The position numbers were made by a program, and so were the translations under genes. A model generated the notes under the pieces. The model saw only the letters and a list, made by a program, of their open reading frames with translations. It made no database searches and was not told the origin of the DNA. A stretch of 35,438 nucleotides of DNA from Phycisphaeraceae bacterium (GTDB lineage Bacteria > Planctomycetota > Phycisphaerae > Phycisphaerales > Phycisphaeraceae). Position 1 is the stretch's first letter; each line of letters begins with the position of its first letter. The stretch covers positions 1-35,438 of the forward strand of contig JANQSF010000089.1 in NCBI GenBank assembly GCA_028284155.1, in the 5' to 3' direction. This document shows positions 1-6,856 of this stretch, piece after piece.

Positions 1-210
1 GCTCATCTCGACCATCTTTTCCTCGGTGCGCGACAACGCCGCCCCGCCGTCGCGGACCAGCGAGGCGTCGATGTTCACCTCGGACATGTCGTTGACAATG
101 ACCGCCACCCGCAAGCCCTGACGGTTGTTCAGGACGCGGTTCAGCAGCGTGGTCTTGCCCGCTCCGAGGAAGCCGGACAGCACGGTGACGGGGAGCTTCG
201 AGTTGTACAT
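1..210 (-). CDS. CobW/COG0523-family GTPase, N-terminal part (cut by window edge)
   Basis: Only the first 70 codons lie in the window; the rest continues past position 1. The start is ATG at 210-208. The N-terminus reads [17 protein letters not shown], the Walker A/P-loop of the G3E GTPase family (CobW, ZigA, YeiR). It is followed by [16 protein letters not shown], which matches the family's conserved segment after the first beta-strand. COG0523 proteins are GTP-dependent metal chaperones and are often controlled by Zur. The gene starts 36 bp after the stop of the metal ATPase on the same strand, so it is probably the last known gene of a zinc or related metal operon led by the Fur-type repressor at 3051. 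The metal is inferred from neighbours, not read from this fragment. Confidence 0.9.
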   Translation of the reverse strand, partial: MYNSKLPVTVLSGFLGAGKTTLLNRVLNNRQGLRVAVIVNDMSEVNIDASLVRDGGAALSRTEEKMVEMS

Positions 211-246
211 ACAGTGCGGCCTTTCATATCGTTCTTGAGAGTCCAT

Positions 247-2319
247 TCACCCCGTAACGTGTCCAATCGCAGGGTCAGCAGCTTGAACGGGCATCGGTTG
301 TCTGCGCCGGGTGCGCTTGGCGGCTTGGGCTGAATGATCCCTTTCCATACCTTCAAGCAGGGGCAAGTCTTCACCCTGACGGATCAGACGTGCCGAGTTG
401 AAGACGACAACGATGGAGCTCAAGCCGTGCGCGATTGCCGCAACTAGCGGTGTGATGTAGCCAAAACTCAGCATGACGAGCATTCCGATGACATAGAACA
501 TGACGAAGACGATGTTCTGTCGAATGACGCGGGTCGTGGCACGCGAGAGGCGAACCAGAAAAGGCAGCCGGTTGAGTTGGCTGTTCATCAGGGCGATGGA
601 GGCGGCGTTGATGGCCACATCTGATCCGGCCGCGCCCATGGCAATGGACAGGTCGCCGGCCGCCAGCGCCGGGCCGTCGTTGACGCCGTCGCCGATGACG
701 GCGACCGTGTGGCCGCGCTGCTTCAGCCGTCGGACAATGTCGAGTTTGTCGCCCGGTAGCGCCTCGGCGGTCACATCCGTCAGATCGAGTGACTTGGCGA
801 TGTCTTCAGCAGGGCCGCGGCGGTCGCCGGTCACCATCATCCGCTGTTGGAGCCCCAACTCCTTCAAATCGCTGAGGATGGTCCCCGCGTCTTGGCGCGC
901 CTGGTCGGCCAATCCGAGCCAGCCGATGCATCGGCCTTCCTCGGCAATCAGGAGCACGCTCATGTTGCCCGCGCTATCAAGCAGGTTTGCGGGGACATAG
1001 ACACCGCACTCTCGGATCCAGGCTTCTCTGCCGGCCAGGACTACGCGGCCGATGCATGTGCCGCGCACACCGCGACCTGCCACTTCTTCGAAGTCCTCGA
1101 CGGTCTTTGGCGTGAGCTTGGCTCGTTCCGCCATTGCCACGACGGCGCGCGCAACCGGGTGGCGGGAATGTTGCTCTAGCGACGCAGCCAACCGCAACAG
1201 GTTGGCCGGGTCCGTGCCCTCGACAGGGTGCAGCCTTGTCACAGCGAGATCGCCGGTGGTCAATGTCCCGGTCTTGTCGAACACGATGGCGGTCAGTTTC
1301 TGCGCGACTTCGATGTCTGTGACATTCTTGATCAAGACGCCCAGGCGGGCAGCCGCGCTCAAGGCGGCCACCAGAGCCGTCGGACCTGATAGGATAATTG
1401 CACACGGACAGGCAATCAGAAGAAGGCTGATGGCCCGATCGAGATCACGCGTCATAAACAAGATCAGCCCGGCAATGCAAAGCACGACCGGGGTGTAGTG
1501 GCTCGCGTATTTCTCGAGCATTTGAGTGATCGGTGTTTTCGAGGACGCGGCCTGGAGAATCAGTGACTGCACGCGCCCCAGCGTGCTATCCGCGATTGGC
1601 TTCTCGACACGGATGCGCAGTGCGCCCGTCTGATTGATGCTCCCGGCAAAAACGCTGTCGCCGTTCCCCTTGTCCACGGGGATCGACTCGCCGGTGATGC
1701 TCCTCTCATCTAAAGCGCTCGTGCCGGAAAGTATTACACCGTCACAGGGCACGTTGTCACCCGGGCCGACCAGCACCGTGTCCCCAGGCAGGAGATCGGT
1801 CGCCGCTACTTCTGTCTCTTGGTCATCTACGACGCGTCTGGCCTTGGTCGGCGTGATCCGGACGAGCGATTCGATCGTCTGCCGCGCGCCAACCGCTGTG
1901 CGATCTTCGATGAATGACGCCAACACCATGAAGAACGCGACCGAGGCGGCTTCGACATACTGACCGGACGCAAACGAGGCCAGGACCGCCAGCGCCACCA
2001 GTTCTTCCATATGTGAGCTGCCGCTCCCCTTGCCACGCTGCAGCAAGTCGATGGCCGCGTTGTAGACAATCGGAGCGCCCAGAAGGATCGCCGCGAACAT
2101 CGACAACATCCCGGCGTGCTCGGGGGTGGCGAACAACAGGTAGGCCAAAAGAGCGCACACCAAGACCACCGAGCCGATCATGACGACGATCAACTGCGGA
2201 TCAAGTTGCGTCCGCGCGTCACGCGGTGCTTCCCCGAATCCCGCTTGCATTGTGCTGTCGCTACAGCAGCTGCCGCTTTGGTCAATTGTCTGATTGTCGT
2301 TCATGATCCCAGGTCTCAT
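247..2319 (-). CDS. Heavy-metal translocating P1B-type ATPase
   Basis: A membrane pump that couples ATP hydrolysis to transition-metal transport. In the 690-residue reading, TGES (actuator domain) is at 209-212 and the transmembrane metal-site motif CPC is at 304-306. The phosphorylated Asp is in DKTGT at 348-352, the nucleotide-binding HP dipeptide is at 387-388, and GDGVND is at 543-548. There is no N-terminal HMA domain, only a short Cys-containing tail (SCCS at 17-20). The last membrane segment reads AHGLSSIVVVFNSARL, with His631 where ZntA-type Zn/Cd pumps carry Asp. Neither the Cu (P1B-1) nor the Zn (P1B-2) signature is complete, so the substrate is uncertain; Zn, Co or Cd is likeliest from context. 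ATG at 2304 is an equally good start. The gene sits between the FmdB-like gene and the CobW gene. Confidence 0.93.
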   Translation of the reverse strand: MRPGIMNDNQTIDQSGSCCSDSTMQAGFGEAPRDARTQLDPQLIVVMIGSVVLVCALLAYLLFATPEHAGMLSMFAAILLGAPIVYNAAIDLLQRGKGSGSSHMEELVALAVLASFASGQYVEAASVAFFMVLASFIEDRTAVGARQTIESLVRITPTKARRVVDDQETEVAATDLLPGDTVLVGPGDNVPCDGVILSGTSALDERSITGESIPVDKGNGDSVFAGSINQTGALRIRVEKPIADSTLGRVQSLILQAASSKTPITQMLEKYASHYTPVVLCIAGLILFMTRDLDRAISLLLIACPCAIILSGPTALVAALSAAARLGVLIKNVTDIEVAQKLTAIVFDKTGTLTTGDLAVTRLHPVEGTDPANLLRLAASLEQHSRHPVARAVVAMAERAKLTPKTVEDFEEVAGRGVRGTCIGRVVLAGREAWIRECGVYVPANLLDSAGNMSVLLIAEEGRCIGWLGLADQARQDAGTILSDLKELGLQQRMMVTGDRRGPAEDIAKSLDLTDVTAEALPGDKLDIVRRLKQRGHTVAVIGDGVNDGPALAAGDLSIAMGAAGSDVAINAASIALMNSQLNRLPFLVRLSRATTRVIRQNIVFVMFYVIGMLVMLSFGYITPLVAAIAHGLSSIVVVFNSARLIRQGEDLPLLEGMERDHSAQAAKRTRRRQPMPVQAADPAIGHVTG

Positions 2320-2323
2320 GTGT

Positions 2324-2377
2324 CTACCGTCCCGCGAGGAAGCTGGACAGCACGTTGACGGGCGGACGTTTGTTCAC
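2324..2377 (-). pseudogene. 18-codon relic of a CobW-type GTPase N-terminus
   Basis: Read from GTG at 2377, this short frame encodes NKRPPVNVLSSFLAGR followed by a TAG stop. It lines up with [17 protein letters not shown] at the start of the CobW gene at 210, and the underlying DNA is also similar over about 35 bases. The Walker A motif is broken: one Gly is changed to Ser and the Lys-Thr is missing. It lies in the gap between the FmdB-like gene and the metal ATPase. It looks like the leftover of a duplicated or displaced cobW gene. It could conceivably still be translated as a leader peptide, but nothing shows that. Confidence 0.6.
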
Positions 2378-2422
2378 GGTTGTTGAAATTCATAGATTCG
2401 TATGGGGTAAGCCTCCGTCAGC

Positions 2423-2665
2423 TCAGTCGCCGCACCCATTCGTGCCGCAGCATCCCGCCCCAAAACCCAACAATTGATCGGGCCTGCGCGTCATGACCAT
2501 TCCTGCACCGATCTGCTTCTGAACCGGGGATTCGCGTGGTGTCAGCCCGACATCCAGCGACGCCAAGTCGCACAACTCACCCCATGTCGCTAACCGCTGG
2601 CTCATGGCGTGGAAGACGGTCACGACGCGGTCGTTTGCTGGACAGTGGTAGTCGTACGTCGGCAA
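2423..2665 (-). CDS. FmdB-like small protein with Cys-rich tail
   Basis: An 80-residue protein beginning with the FmdB-type consensus PTYDYHCP, followed by a HAMSQRLATWGELCDLA segment and ending in GAGCCGTNGCGD. FmdB-family proteins normally carry a zinc ribbon. Here only single Cys residues remain in the N-terminal half, while four Cys sit in the C-terminal tail, which could bind metal. I chose the TTG start at 2665 because it gives the family N-terminus directly and lies 9 bases after GGGAG. A longer frame from 2707 would overlap the upstream repressor gene by 40 bases. The repressor's stop codon ends at 2668, so the two genes are very tightly linked. The biochemical role is not known; a metal-related role is inferred from the operon. 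Confidence 0.75.
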   Translation of the reverse strand: MPTYDYHCPANDRVVTVFHAMSQRLATWGELCDLASLDVGLTPRESPVQKQIGAGMVMTRRPDQLLGFGAGCCGTNGCGD

Positions 2666-2667
2666 GG

Positions 2668-3051
2668 TCAACACTCCCTCTCGTATGAGCTGACGCAATC
2701 CCGACATAGACCGGACAGAATGACCTCGTGGTCGTTGAGTTCAAAACCAGTCGGGACAAGACGTTCAATCCCGTCAAGGTCGCCTTCCACGTCAAACACT
2801 TTTTCACACCGGGTACATGCGAAATAGTGATGGTGGGGTCGACTAGCTGATTCGAAGCGCAAGGGGCCATCGGGCAATTCCACACTTACGAAGTCACCAT
2901 CATGCAGTCCCGCCTTCAGGTGGCGATACACGGTCGCGATGCCTATTCCCGTTTCAACCAGCGCCGTTCGCAGGTCGTCTGCGGTCAATGGGCCGGCGGC
3001 GTCTCGCAGCACGTCCCGAATCAGTTGTCGATAGTCAGCGTGCCGCCTCAT
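2668..3051 (-). CDS. Fur-family metal-responsive repressor, probably Zur-type
   Basis: A 127-residue winged-helix repressor. The DNA-binding part includes GIGIATVYRHLKAGLHDG at about 35-52. The dimerisation and metal part carries HHHYFACTRCEKVFDVEG: His73-75 plus Cys79 and Cys82, with a second pair at Cys116 and Cys119 (LCRDC). Paired CxxC motifs form the structural zinc site of Fur-family proteins. Zur is favoured over Fur or PerR because the downstream genes include a COG0523 GTPase and a metal ATPase, which is an inference. ATG at 3051-3049 directly abuts a palindromic operator, so the gene is likely autoregulated and possibly leaderless. It is the first gene of the minus-strand operon. 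Confidence 0.9.
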   Translation of the reverse strand: MRRHADYRQLIRDVLRDAAGPLTADDLRTALVETGIGIATVYRHLKAGLHDGDFVSVELPDGPLRFESASRPHHHYFACTRCEKVFDVEGDLDGIERLVPTGFELNDHEVILSGLCRDCVSSYEREC

Positions 3052-3052
3052 G

Positions 3053-3087
3053 TTGATAATGATAATTCGTTATCAATAATGCGTCAA
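3053..3087 (-). promoter_or_regulatory. Promoter and Fur/Zur-type operator of the metal operon
   Basis: On the minus strand TTGACG (3087-3082), a 17-base spacer and TATCAT (3064-3059) form a good sigma-70-type promoter. Overlapping the -10 box, 3053-3076 is an imperfect palindrome with TTGATAA and TTATCAA arms and 9 of 12 positions symmetric. Its A+T-rich GATAAT/ATTATC character is that of Fur/Zur boxes. Transcription would start at about 3052, next to the ATG at 3051, implying a leaderless mRNA. Confidence 0.7.
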
Positions 3088-3321
3088 GCTGGGTGGTTGG
3101 TGGTCCGCGGGTGAGTGCCAAACGGTGATCCCGTCGCCAACCTGCTCAGATAGCGACGCCGTTCAGGTAAGCATCGCCAATGAATTCATCACCGAGTTCC
3201 CTCCGACTCCGACGACAAGGCACTACCGATCGCTCCGATTGCATACCGCCATGAAGTGCTAGAAACGGCAAAGAGTATGCGTAGGATGACGAAGCTGAAG
3301 CGAGGCGCCTAAGTCCTTGCC
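3088..3321. other. Gap without an intact gene; decayed coding remnant
   Basis: No intact gene is visible. A plus-strand frame from about 3185 to the TAA at 3310-3312 ends in AKSMRRMTKLKRGA and looks like the tail of a lost protein. It is closed upstream by an in-frame stop, and a second frame just upstream (VSIANEFITEF) may be the same gene after a frameshift. Base composition is more A+T-rich than the neighbouring operons, as in the mobile DNA that follows. Confidence 0.35.
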
Positions 3322-3724
3322 TTATAAAGTCTCAAAGGCCCTCGGGCCGCGCTTTTCAAGCCAACTCACCACCCGAAGATCGCAGAATTGAGTGTAGTGT
3401 CCGTTCGACAATACGATGCCGAAGTCCGTGCGCCAATGGAGAGAGTGCTGGCAAGTGTCTGCTGACCCAGCGAAACCTAGAAGTCCAGGTTGATCGGCAA
3501 TTGCGCGCCCTCAAAGCGCCCTCAACGGACGTCGCGAGTAAGAAGTGGTGGGAGGACAGGAAAGATTCGAGATTGTCCAAGTCGTTGTCGTCGCATAGTT
3601 TGCTTGTCAAGTACATCCTTTTCAGCAGGTTAGCGATGCGGGGCTGATCGAATCCCGCCCTCTCCGTAGGAGTTGTCAGCACACCGTTTGATCGATAGCT
3701 GCCTCGCCACCCTCTGCTGAGCAC
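3322..3724 (-). pseudogene. Frameshifted hypothetical gene
   Basis: Two minus-strand frames look like consecutive parts of one protein. The upstream part, open from 3724, includes IANLLKRMYLTSKLCDDNDL and a SFLSSHHFLLATSVEGALRA segment. The downstream part begins just after an in-frame TGA at 3513-3511. It reads AIADQPGLLGFAGSADTC, continues with HWRTDFGIVLSNGHYTQF, and ends at TAA 3324-3322. Joining them needs a one-base shift in the GCGCGC run near 3501-3510. I do not recognise the family. It lies between the metal operon and the MITE-like element in A+T-richer DNA. The alternative is that only one of the two frames is real. Confidence 0.4.
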
Positions 3725-3741
3725 TTGACCTGTAGCACAGC

Positions 3742-3898
3742 CTAGCAGGCCGCTAAAAGACCCACGATGACGCCAAAACTCGCGAATTCACGTTCCGGTT
3801 TCGCTTGGCAAAACGTCGATTGCTACTTTATCATGGCTTGACAGATGACTCGCAAGTGATCCAGCAAGGCCCTTTCGAGCTTTTTAGCGGCCTGCTAG
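3742..3898. mobile_element. MITE-like element, 157 bp with 17-bp perfect inverted ends
   Basis: CTAGCAGGCCGCTAAAA at 3742-3758 is repeated exactly in inverted orientation at 3882-3898. About 120 bp lies between the arms, with no coding capacity. The outer CTAG on each side may be a 4-bp target duplication, leaving 13-bp inverted ends. No transposase is inside, so it would need to be moved in trans. The stop codon of the XRE gene (TAG, 3897-3895) is formed by the right CTAG. Excising the element with one CTAG still leaves this stop, so the gene need not have been truncated. A strong transcription terminator is the alternative, but the arm spacing is too wide for one. Confidence 0.7.
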
Positions 3899-4578
3899 AG
3901 TCGCGCAGATTCTATTAGATCTATGAAGTTTGATAGTCCACGAAGACTCGAGTCTTCTGTCGACGATACATCATCAGAGTTCAATGCGTTTGCAAAGAGA
4001 TGCATAGTGTTGGGTGAAGTCACTATCGCCTCGATGATAGCCCTGCACCGGAGAACATACTGACGTAGATCGCCTGCACTCCCAAATAGGAATGGCAGCC
4101 GGTTGTGAATGTTCTCCAACTCTCCGGCGATCATGATCGCCGAATGCAATTCATCTGTTAACGACTGACCTGAGTCGAACTGAGAGAGCTGCGCCGCGAA
4201 GCCGGACCAGTCGATCTCCTCTAGTCGGCGTAGCGCAGTTTCAAGCGTGATTGTTTCAATCTCTTTGCGCCGGGCGACCTCATCCAGGAGGGTGCGATCA
4301 TCTAAATGGGCTGCGGCCGTTATCGGGATCTTGTTGTTCGTGCTGTCGTCGATTAACCACTCTATTGGTACACCGAAGTGACGAGCGATAGCTAGCAGAG
4401 GGGCCGGGCCAGGAGTGGCCGGCTCGTGCTCGCGGAGATAGGCCCCTACCTGTTGGGCGGACACCTGAGCAATTCTCGCGATATCTACATGGCTTGTTCC
4501 GCGACAGATTCGCCGGAGCTTGGCATGGAGTTTTGCGGAACGCTTTGCCACTTCGGATGTTATTCCGCAAGAGGCCAC
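3895..4578 (-). CDS. XRE-type HTH repressor of the Mu-like element
   Basis: The N-terminal third has a helix-turn-helix reading HVDIARIAQVSAQQVGAYLR, followed by PLLAIARHFGVPIEWLIDD. This is the usual end of Cro/C1-type (XRE) domains. The rest (about 130 residues) is helical, charged and unrecognised. The start is uncertain: GTG at 4578 or 4551 is plausible. A TTG at 4650 would place the start inside the operator palindrome and is disfavoured. The gene is divergent from the transposase, with a promoter-operator between them, which is the layout of Mu-type repressor and early operon. Its role as the transposition repressor is inferred from that layout. The last codon falls in the right end of the MITE-like element. 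Confidence 0.8.
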   Translation of the reverse strand: MASCGITSEVAKRSAKLHAKLRRICRGTSHVDIARIAQVSAQQVGAYLREHEPATPGPAPLLAIARHFGVPIEWLIDDSTNNKIPITAAAHLDDRTLLDEVARRKEIETITLETALRRLEEIDWSGFAAQLSQFDSGQSLTDELHSAIMIAGELENIHNRLPFLFGSAGDLRQYVLRCRAIIEAIVTSPNTMHLFANALNSDDVSSTEDSSLRGLSNFIDLIESARL

Positions 4579-4618
4579 TGATTCAGCTTGATTTGACCAG
4601 AAGTTAGGTACAGGCGGC

Positions 4619-4658
4619 TTGATATCAACTATAATTGATTGTATAATCAATCATAGTT
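4619..4658 (+). promoter_or_regulatory. Transposase promoter overlapped by a 32-bp operator palindrome
   Basis: TTGATA at 4619-4624, a 17-base spacer and the perfect TATAAT at 4642-4647 make a near-consensus sigma-70 promoter for the plus strand. Positions 4627-4658 form a palindrome with AACTAT and ATAGTT outer arms; 14 of 16 positions of the half-sites are complementary. It covers the -10 box, so a bound repressor would block RNA polymerase. The palindrome is the natural binding site for the divergent XRE protein. It also explains why the coding frame upstream of the ATG at 4709 should not be counted as protein. Confidence 0.8.
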
Positions 4659-4708
4659 TATGGGCGATCTTCGTTGGTCTACGTCTTCCGTACTTGGTTG
4701 TTAGCTGG

Positions 4709-6856
4709 ATGTCCTTGGAAAAGTCGATCACAATCCGGCACTTGTCTTACGACCAAGGCATCGAGGTCCTCAACTCGGTCAGCGTTGCAGATGCCGCCCA
4801 TATTCTCGGCTACCACCGCGACCACCTCGCCCGCCGCTGCCGAGAACAGCTCGTCACCGCCGGTCTCGCCCGCTTCGGCAAGCTGAACAACACCGGCCAA
4901 CCCGGCTGGTTCATCGACCGTCGATTCGATCCCCGCCTGGAGTTTGATGCTGAAAGTAGCGTCGTCCCGATCGAGGAACTCCAGCGTTACCCGCAGTCCA
5001 AGGTGGAAGACGCCTACCGACGCATTCAGTGCGTGATGCAGTACCGGGTAGCGCGGGAGACATGGGAAGCGAATCAACAGGACTGGCTCCCCATACTGGT
5101 GGCTCAACTCCGCAAGGAGTACCCCGACCTGCAGGTCGGCGAGAGTTCCTTACGCCGTTGGCACAAGAAGTATCGAACGCCCGCCGACATCCTGAAGTTC
5201 GTCCACAAGCGCGGCGGCAACACACGGGGTCGGGCTGATCGGAATGCGATCGACTTCTTTCGTCAGTGCTACCTGGACGAACGCCAGCCGACGATCAAGT
5301 CGTGCTGGGAGCGCACACGGGATGAAGCCACGAAGGAAGGTTGGGTGTGGACCAGCTACTCGGCCGTGCGCCGGTCTCTGGACAAGTGGATTCCGCCGGA
5401 AGTGGCCGCGCGTTACCGATCGCCGAAGACCTACCGCGACCGATTCGCGCCGTATGTCCAGATGGCCCCCGACGCCTGGCCGGCCGGCGCCGTGTGGATC
5501 GGTGATCACTGTCAGCTCGACCTCTGGTGTCGGTATCGGGATCAGTTGATCCGACCGTGGCTCACCGTGTGGATGGATTGGCGGACACGCAAGATCGTCG
5601 GCTGGATGCTCAGTACCTCCCCCAACAGCCATACGATCAACTGCGCATTACGGTCGGCCATGCTGGACAAGACCAACGCCGGCGGCCCTGACGCGGTCTA
5701 CATCGACAACGGGCGGGATTACGACGCGTGGGTTTTCCACGGCCAGACCAAGCAACAGCGCCGTCAGCGGGCGCTGGATCGGGGCTATGTGCCGGAAGAC
5801 ACCTTCCGGGGAATCTACGGCTGGTTGAAGATCGGCGTGCACTTTGCGCTGCCACGCAACGCCAAGGCCAAGGGCCGGCTGGAACGGTGGTTCGGCACGC
5901 TGCATGACCAGTTCGACAAGACGTTTGCCAGCTATGCGGGCCGGTCGCCGGAACACCGGCCGGAACAGCTAAGGCGCGTGCTGAAGGACCGACGCAACGT
6001 CCCCACATTTGACCATGTCCGCGACCGCCTAGGCGACTTCGTAAAGGGCTACAACGCCGACTCCAATCACGCCAAGCAGGACATGGCAGGCTTGAGTCCC
6101 AATCAGGCCTTCGCTGACGGTGTGAAACGCGTCCGCAAGTACGACCCCGCCGCACTCGACCTGCTGCTGATGCACTGGCACCAGCCGGTCAGCGTCACAC
6201 GCAACGGCGTCTCCATCGCGCCATTGGGTCGGGCGATCCAATATGGGGCGACGTCATCGCAGTTGTCCCGCTTCAAGGCCGCCAGTAAGGCGAAGCGCCA
6301 GAAAGTGCTCGTGAGCTACGACCCGGATGACCTGTCGTCGGTACGTGTGTACACCACGGAGGGGCAATTCGTCTGTGAGGCGATGCAGAACACAAGGGGC
6401 CTGGCAGCCGACACGAAGTTCGGTCGTGAACACCTGGCCAAAGCGCAGAAACAGAAGGCCAACTTGCATAAGGCCCACCAGACCATACACCGAAGTGGGA
6501 TAGCCGAGATCCTGTCCACGGCCGAATTGGCCGCGTTGAAGGCCGCAGAAGACGTATCCCCTCAGCCGACACGCGATGCTCCTTTGAAGCTCGTTCAAAC
6601 GCCGCTCGATGGCCAGACGAAAGCGATTCGAAAGGAAGAGAAGATGCGGACGGCAGGGGCTGAGGAGGCCGGCGACAGTCACGTTGACGTCCCGGCGTTC
6701 GACCTCCAAGGCACGCCGCAGTTGACGGACGACACGCAGAGTCCCGTTGACGATCCTCCGAACCTGCTGGACCTGCCATTCCGCTCTCAAGCCACACACG
6801 AATCCGACAACGAACCACCCGGCTGGCGCGACATGGCACAGGACTCACCATCATGA
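4709..6856 (+). CDS. MuA-like DDE transposase
   Basis: A 715-residue integrase-fold transposase. The acidic catalytic triad can be read directly. D266 is in WIGDHCQLDLW, D333 in YIDNGRDYD and E392 in RLERWFG, spaced much as in MuA (D269, D336, E392). N-terminal to it is a DNA-binding region with a DAAHILGYHRDHLARRC helix-turn-helix and a GWFIDRRFDP segment. After the core comes a beta-barrel-like Mu C-terminal domain and an acidic, Pro-rich tail from about residue 620 that may contact the B protein. ATG 4709 lies 62 bases after the TATAAT box; a TTG-started frame from 4619 would begin in the -35 element. Its stop overlaps the ATPase start (ATGA at 6853-6856), so the two are translationally coupled. 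Confidence 0.93.
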   Translation: MSLEKSITIRHLSYDQGIEVLNSVSVADAAHILGYHRDHLARRCREQLVTAGLARFGKLNNTGQPGWFIDRRFDPRLEFDAESSVVPIEELQRYPQSKVEDAYRRIQCVMQYRVARETWEANQQDWLPILVAQLRKEYPDLQVGESSLRRWHKKYRTPADILKFVHKRGGNTRGRADRNAIDFFRQCYLDERQPTIKSCWERTRDEATKEGWVWTSYSAVRRSLDKWIPPEVAARYRSPKTYRDRFAPYVQMAPDAWPAGAVWIGDHCQLDLWCRYRDQLIRPWLTVWMDWRTRKIVGWMLSTSPNSHTINCALRSAMLDKTNAGGPDAVYIDNGRDYDAWVFHGQTKQQRRQRALDRGYVPEDTFRGIYGWLKIGVHFALPRNAKAKGRLERWFGTLHDQFDKTFASYAGRSPEHRPEQLRRVLKDRRNVPTFDHVRDRLGDFVKGYNADSNHAKQDMAGLSPNQAFADGVKRVRKYDPAALDLLLMHWHQPVSVTRNGVSIAPLGRAIQYGATSSQLSRFKAASKAKRQKVLVSYDPDDLSSVRVYTTEGQFVCEAMQNTRGLAADTKFGREHLAKAQKQKANLHKAHQTIHRSGIAEILSTAELAALKAAEDVSPQPTRDAPLKLVQTPLDGQTKAIRKEEKMRTAGAEEAGDSHVDVPAFDLQGTPQLTDDTQSPVDDPPNLLDLPFRSQATHESDNEPPGWRDMAQDSPS

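Noticed and set aside
2424..2885. Alternative frames across the Fur/FmdB-like genes (including one opening at 2885)
   Set aside because: They overlap well-supported genes in shifted frames and show no family resemblance.
4619..4708. N-terminal extension of the transposase from TTG 4619
   Set aside because: This stretch contains the -35, -10 and operator, so it cannot be part of the transcript's coding region.
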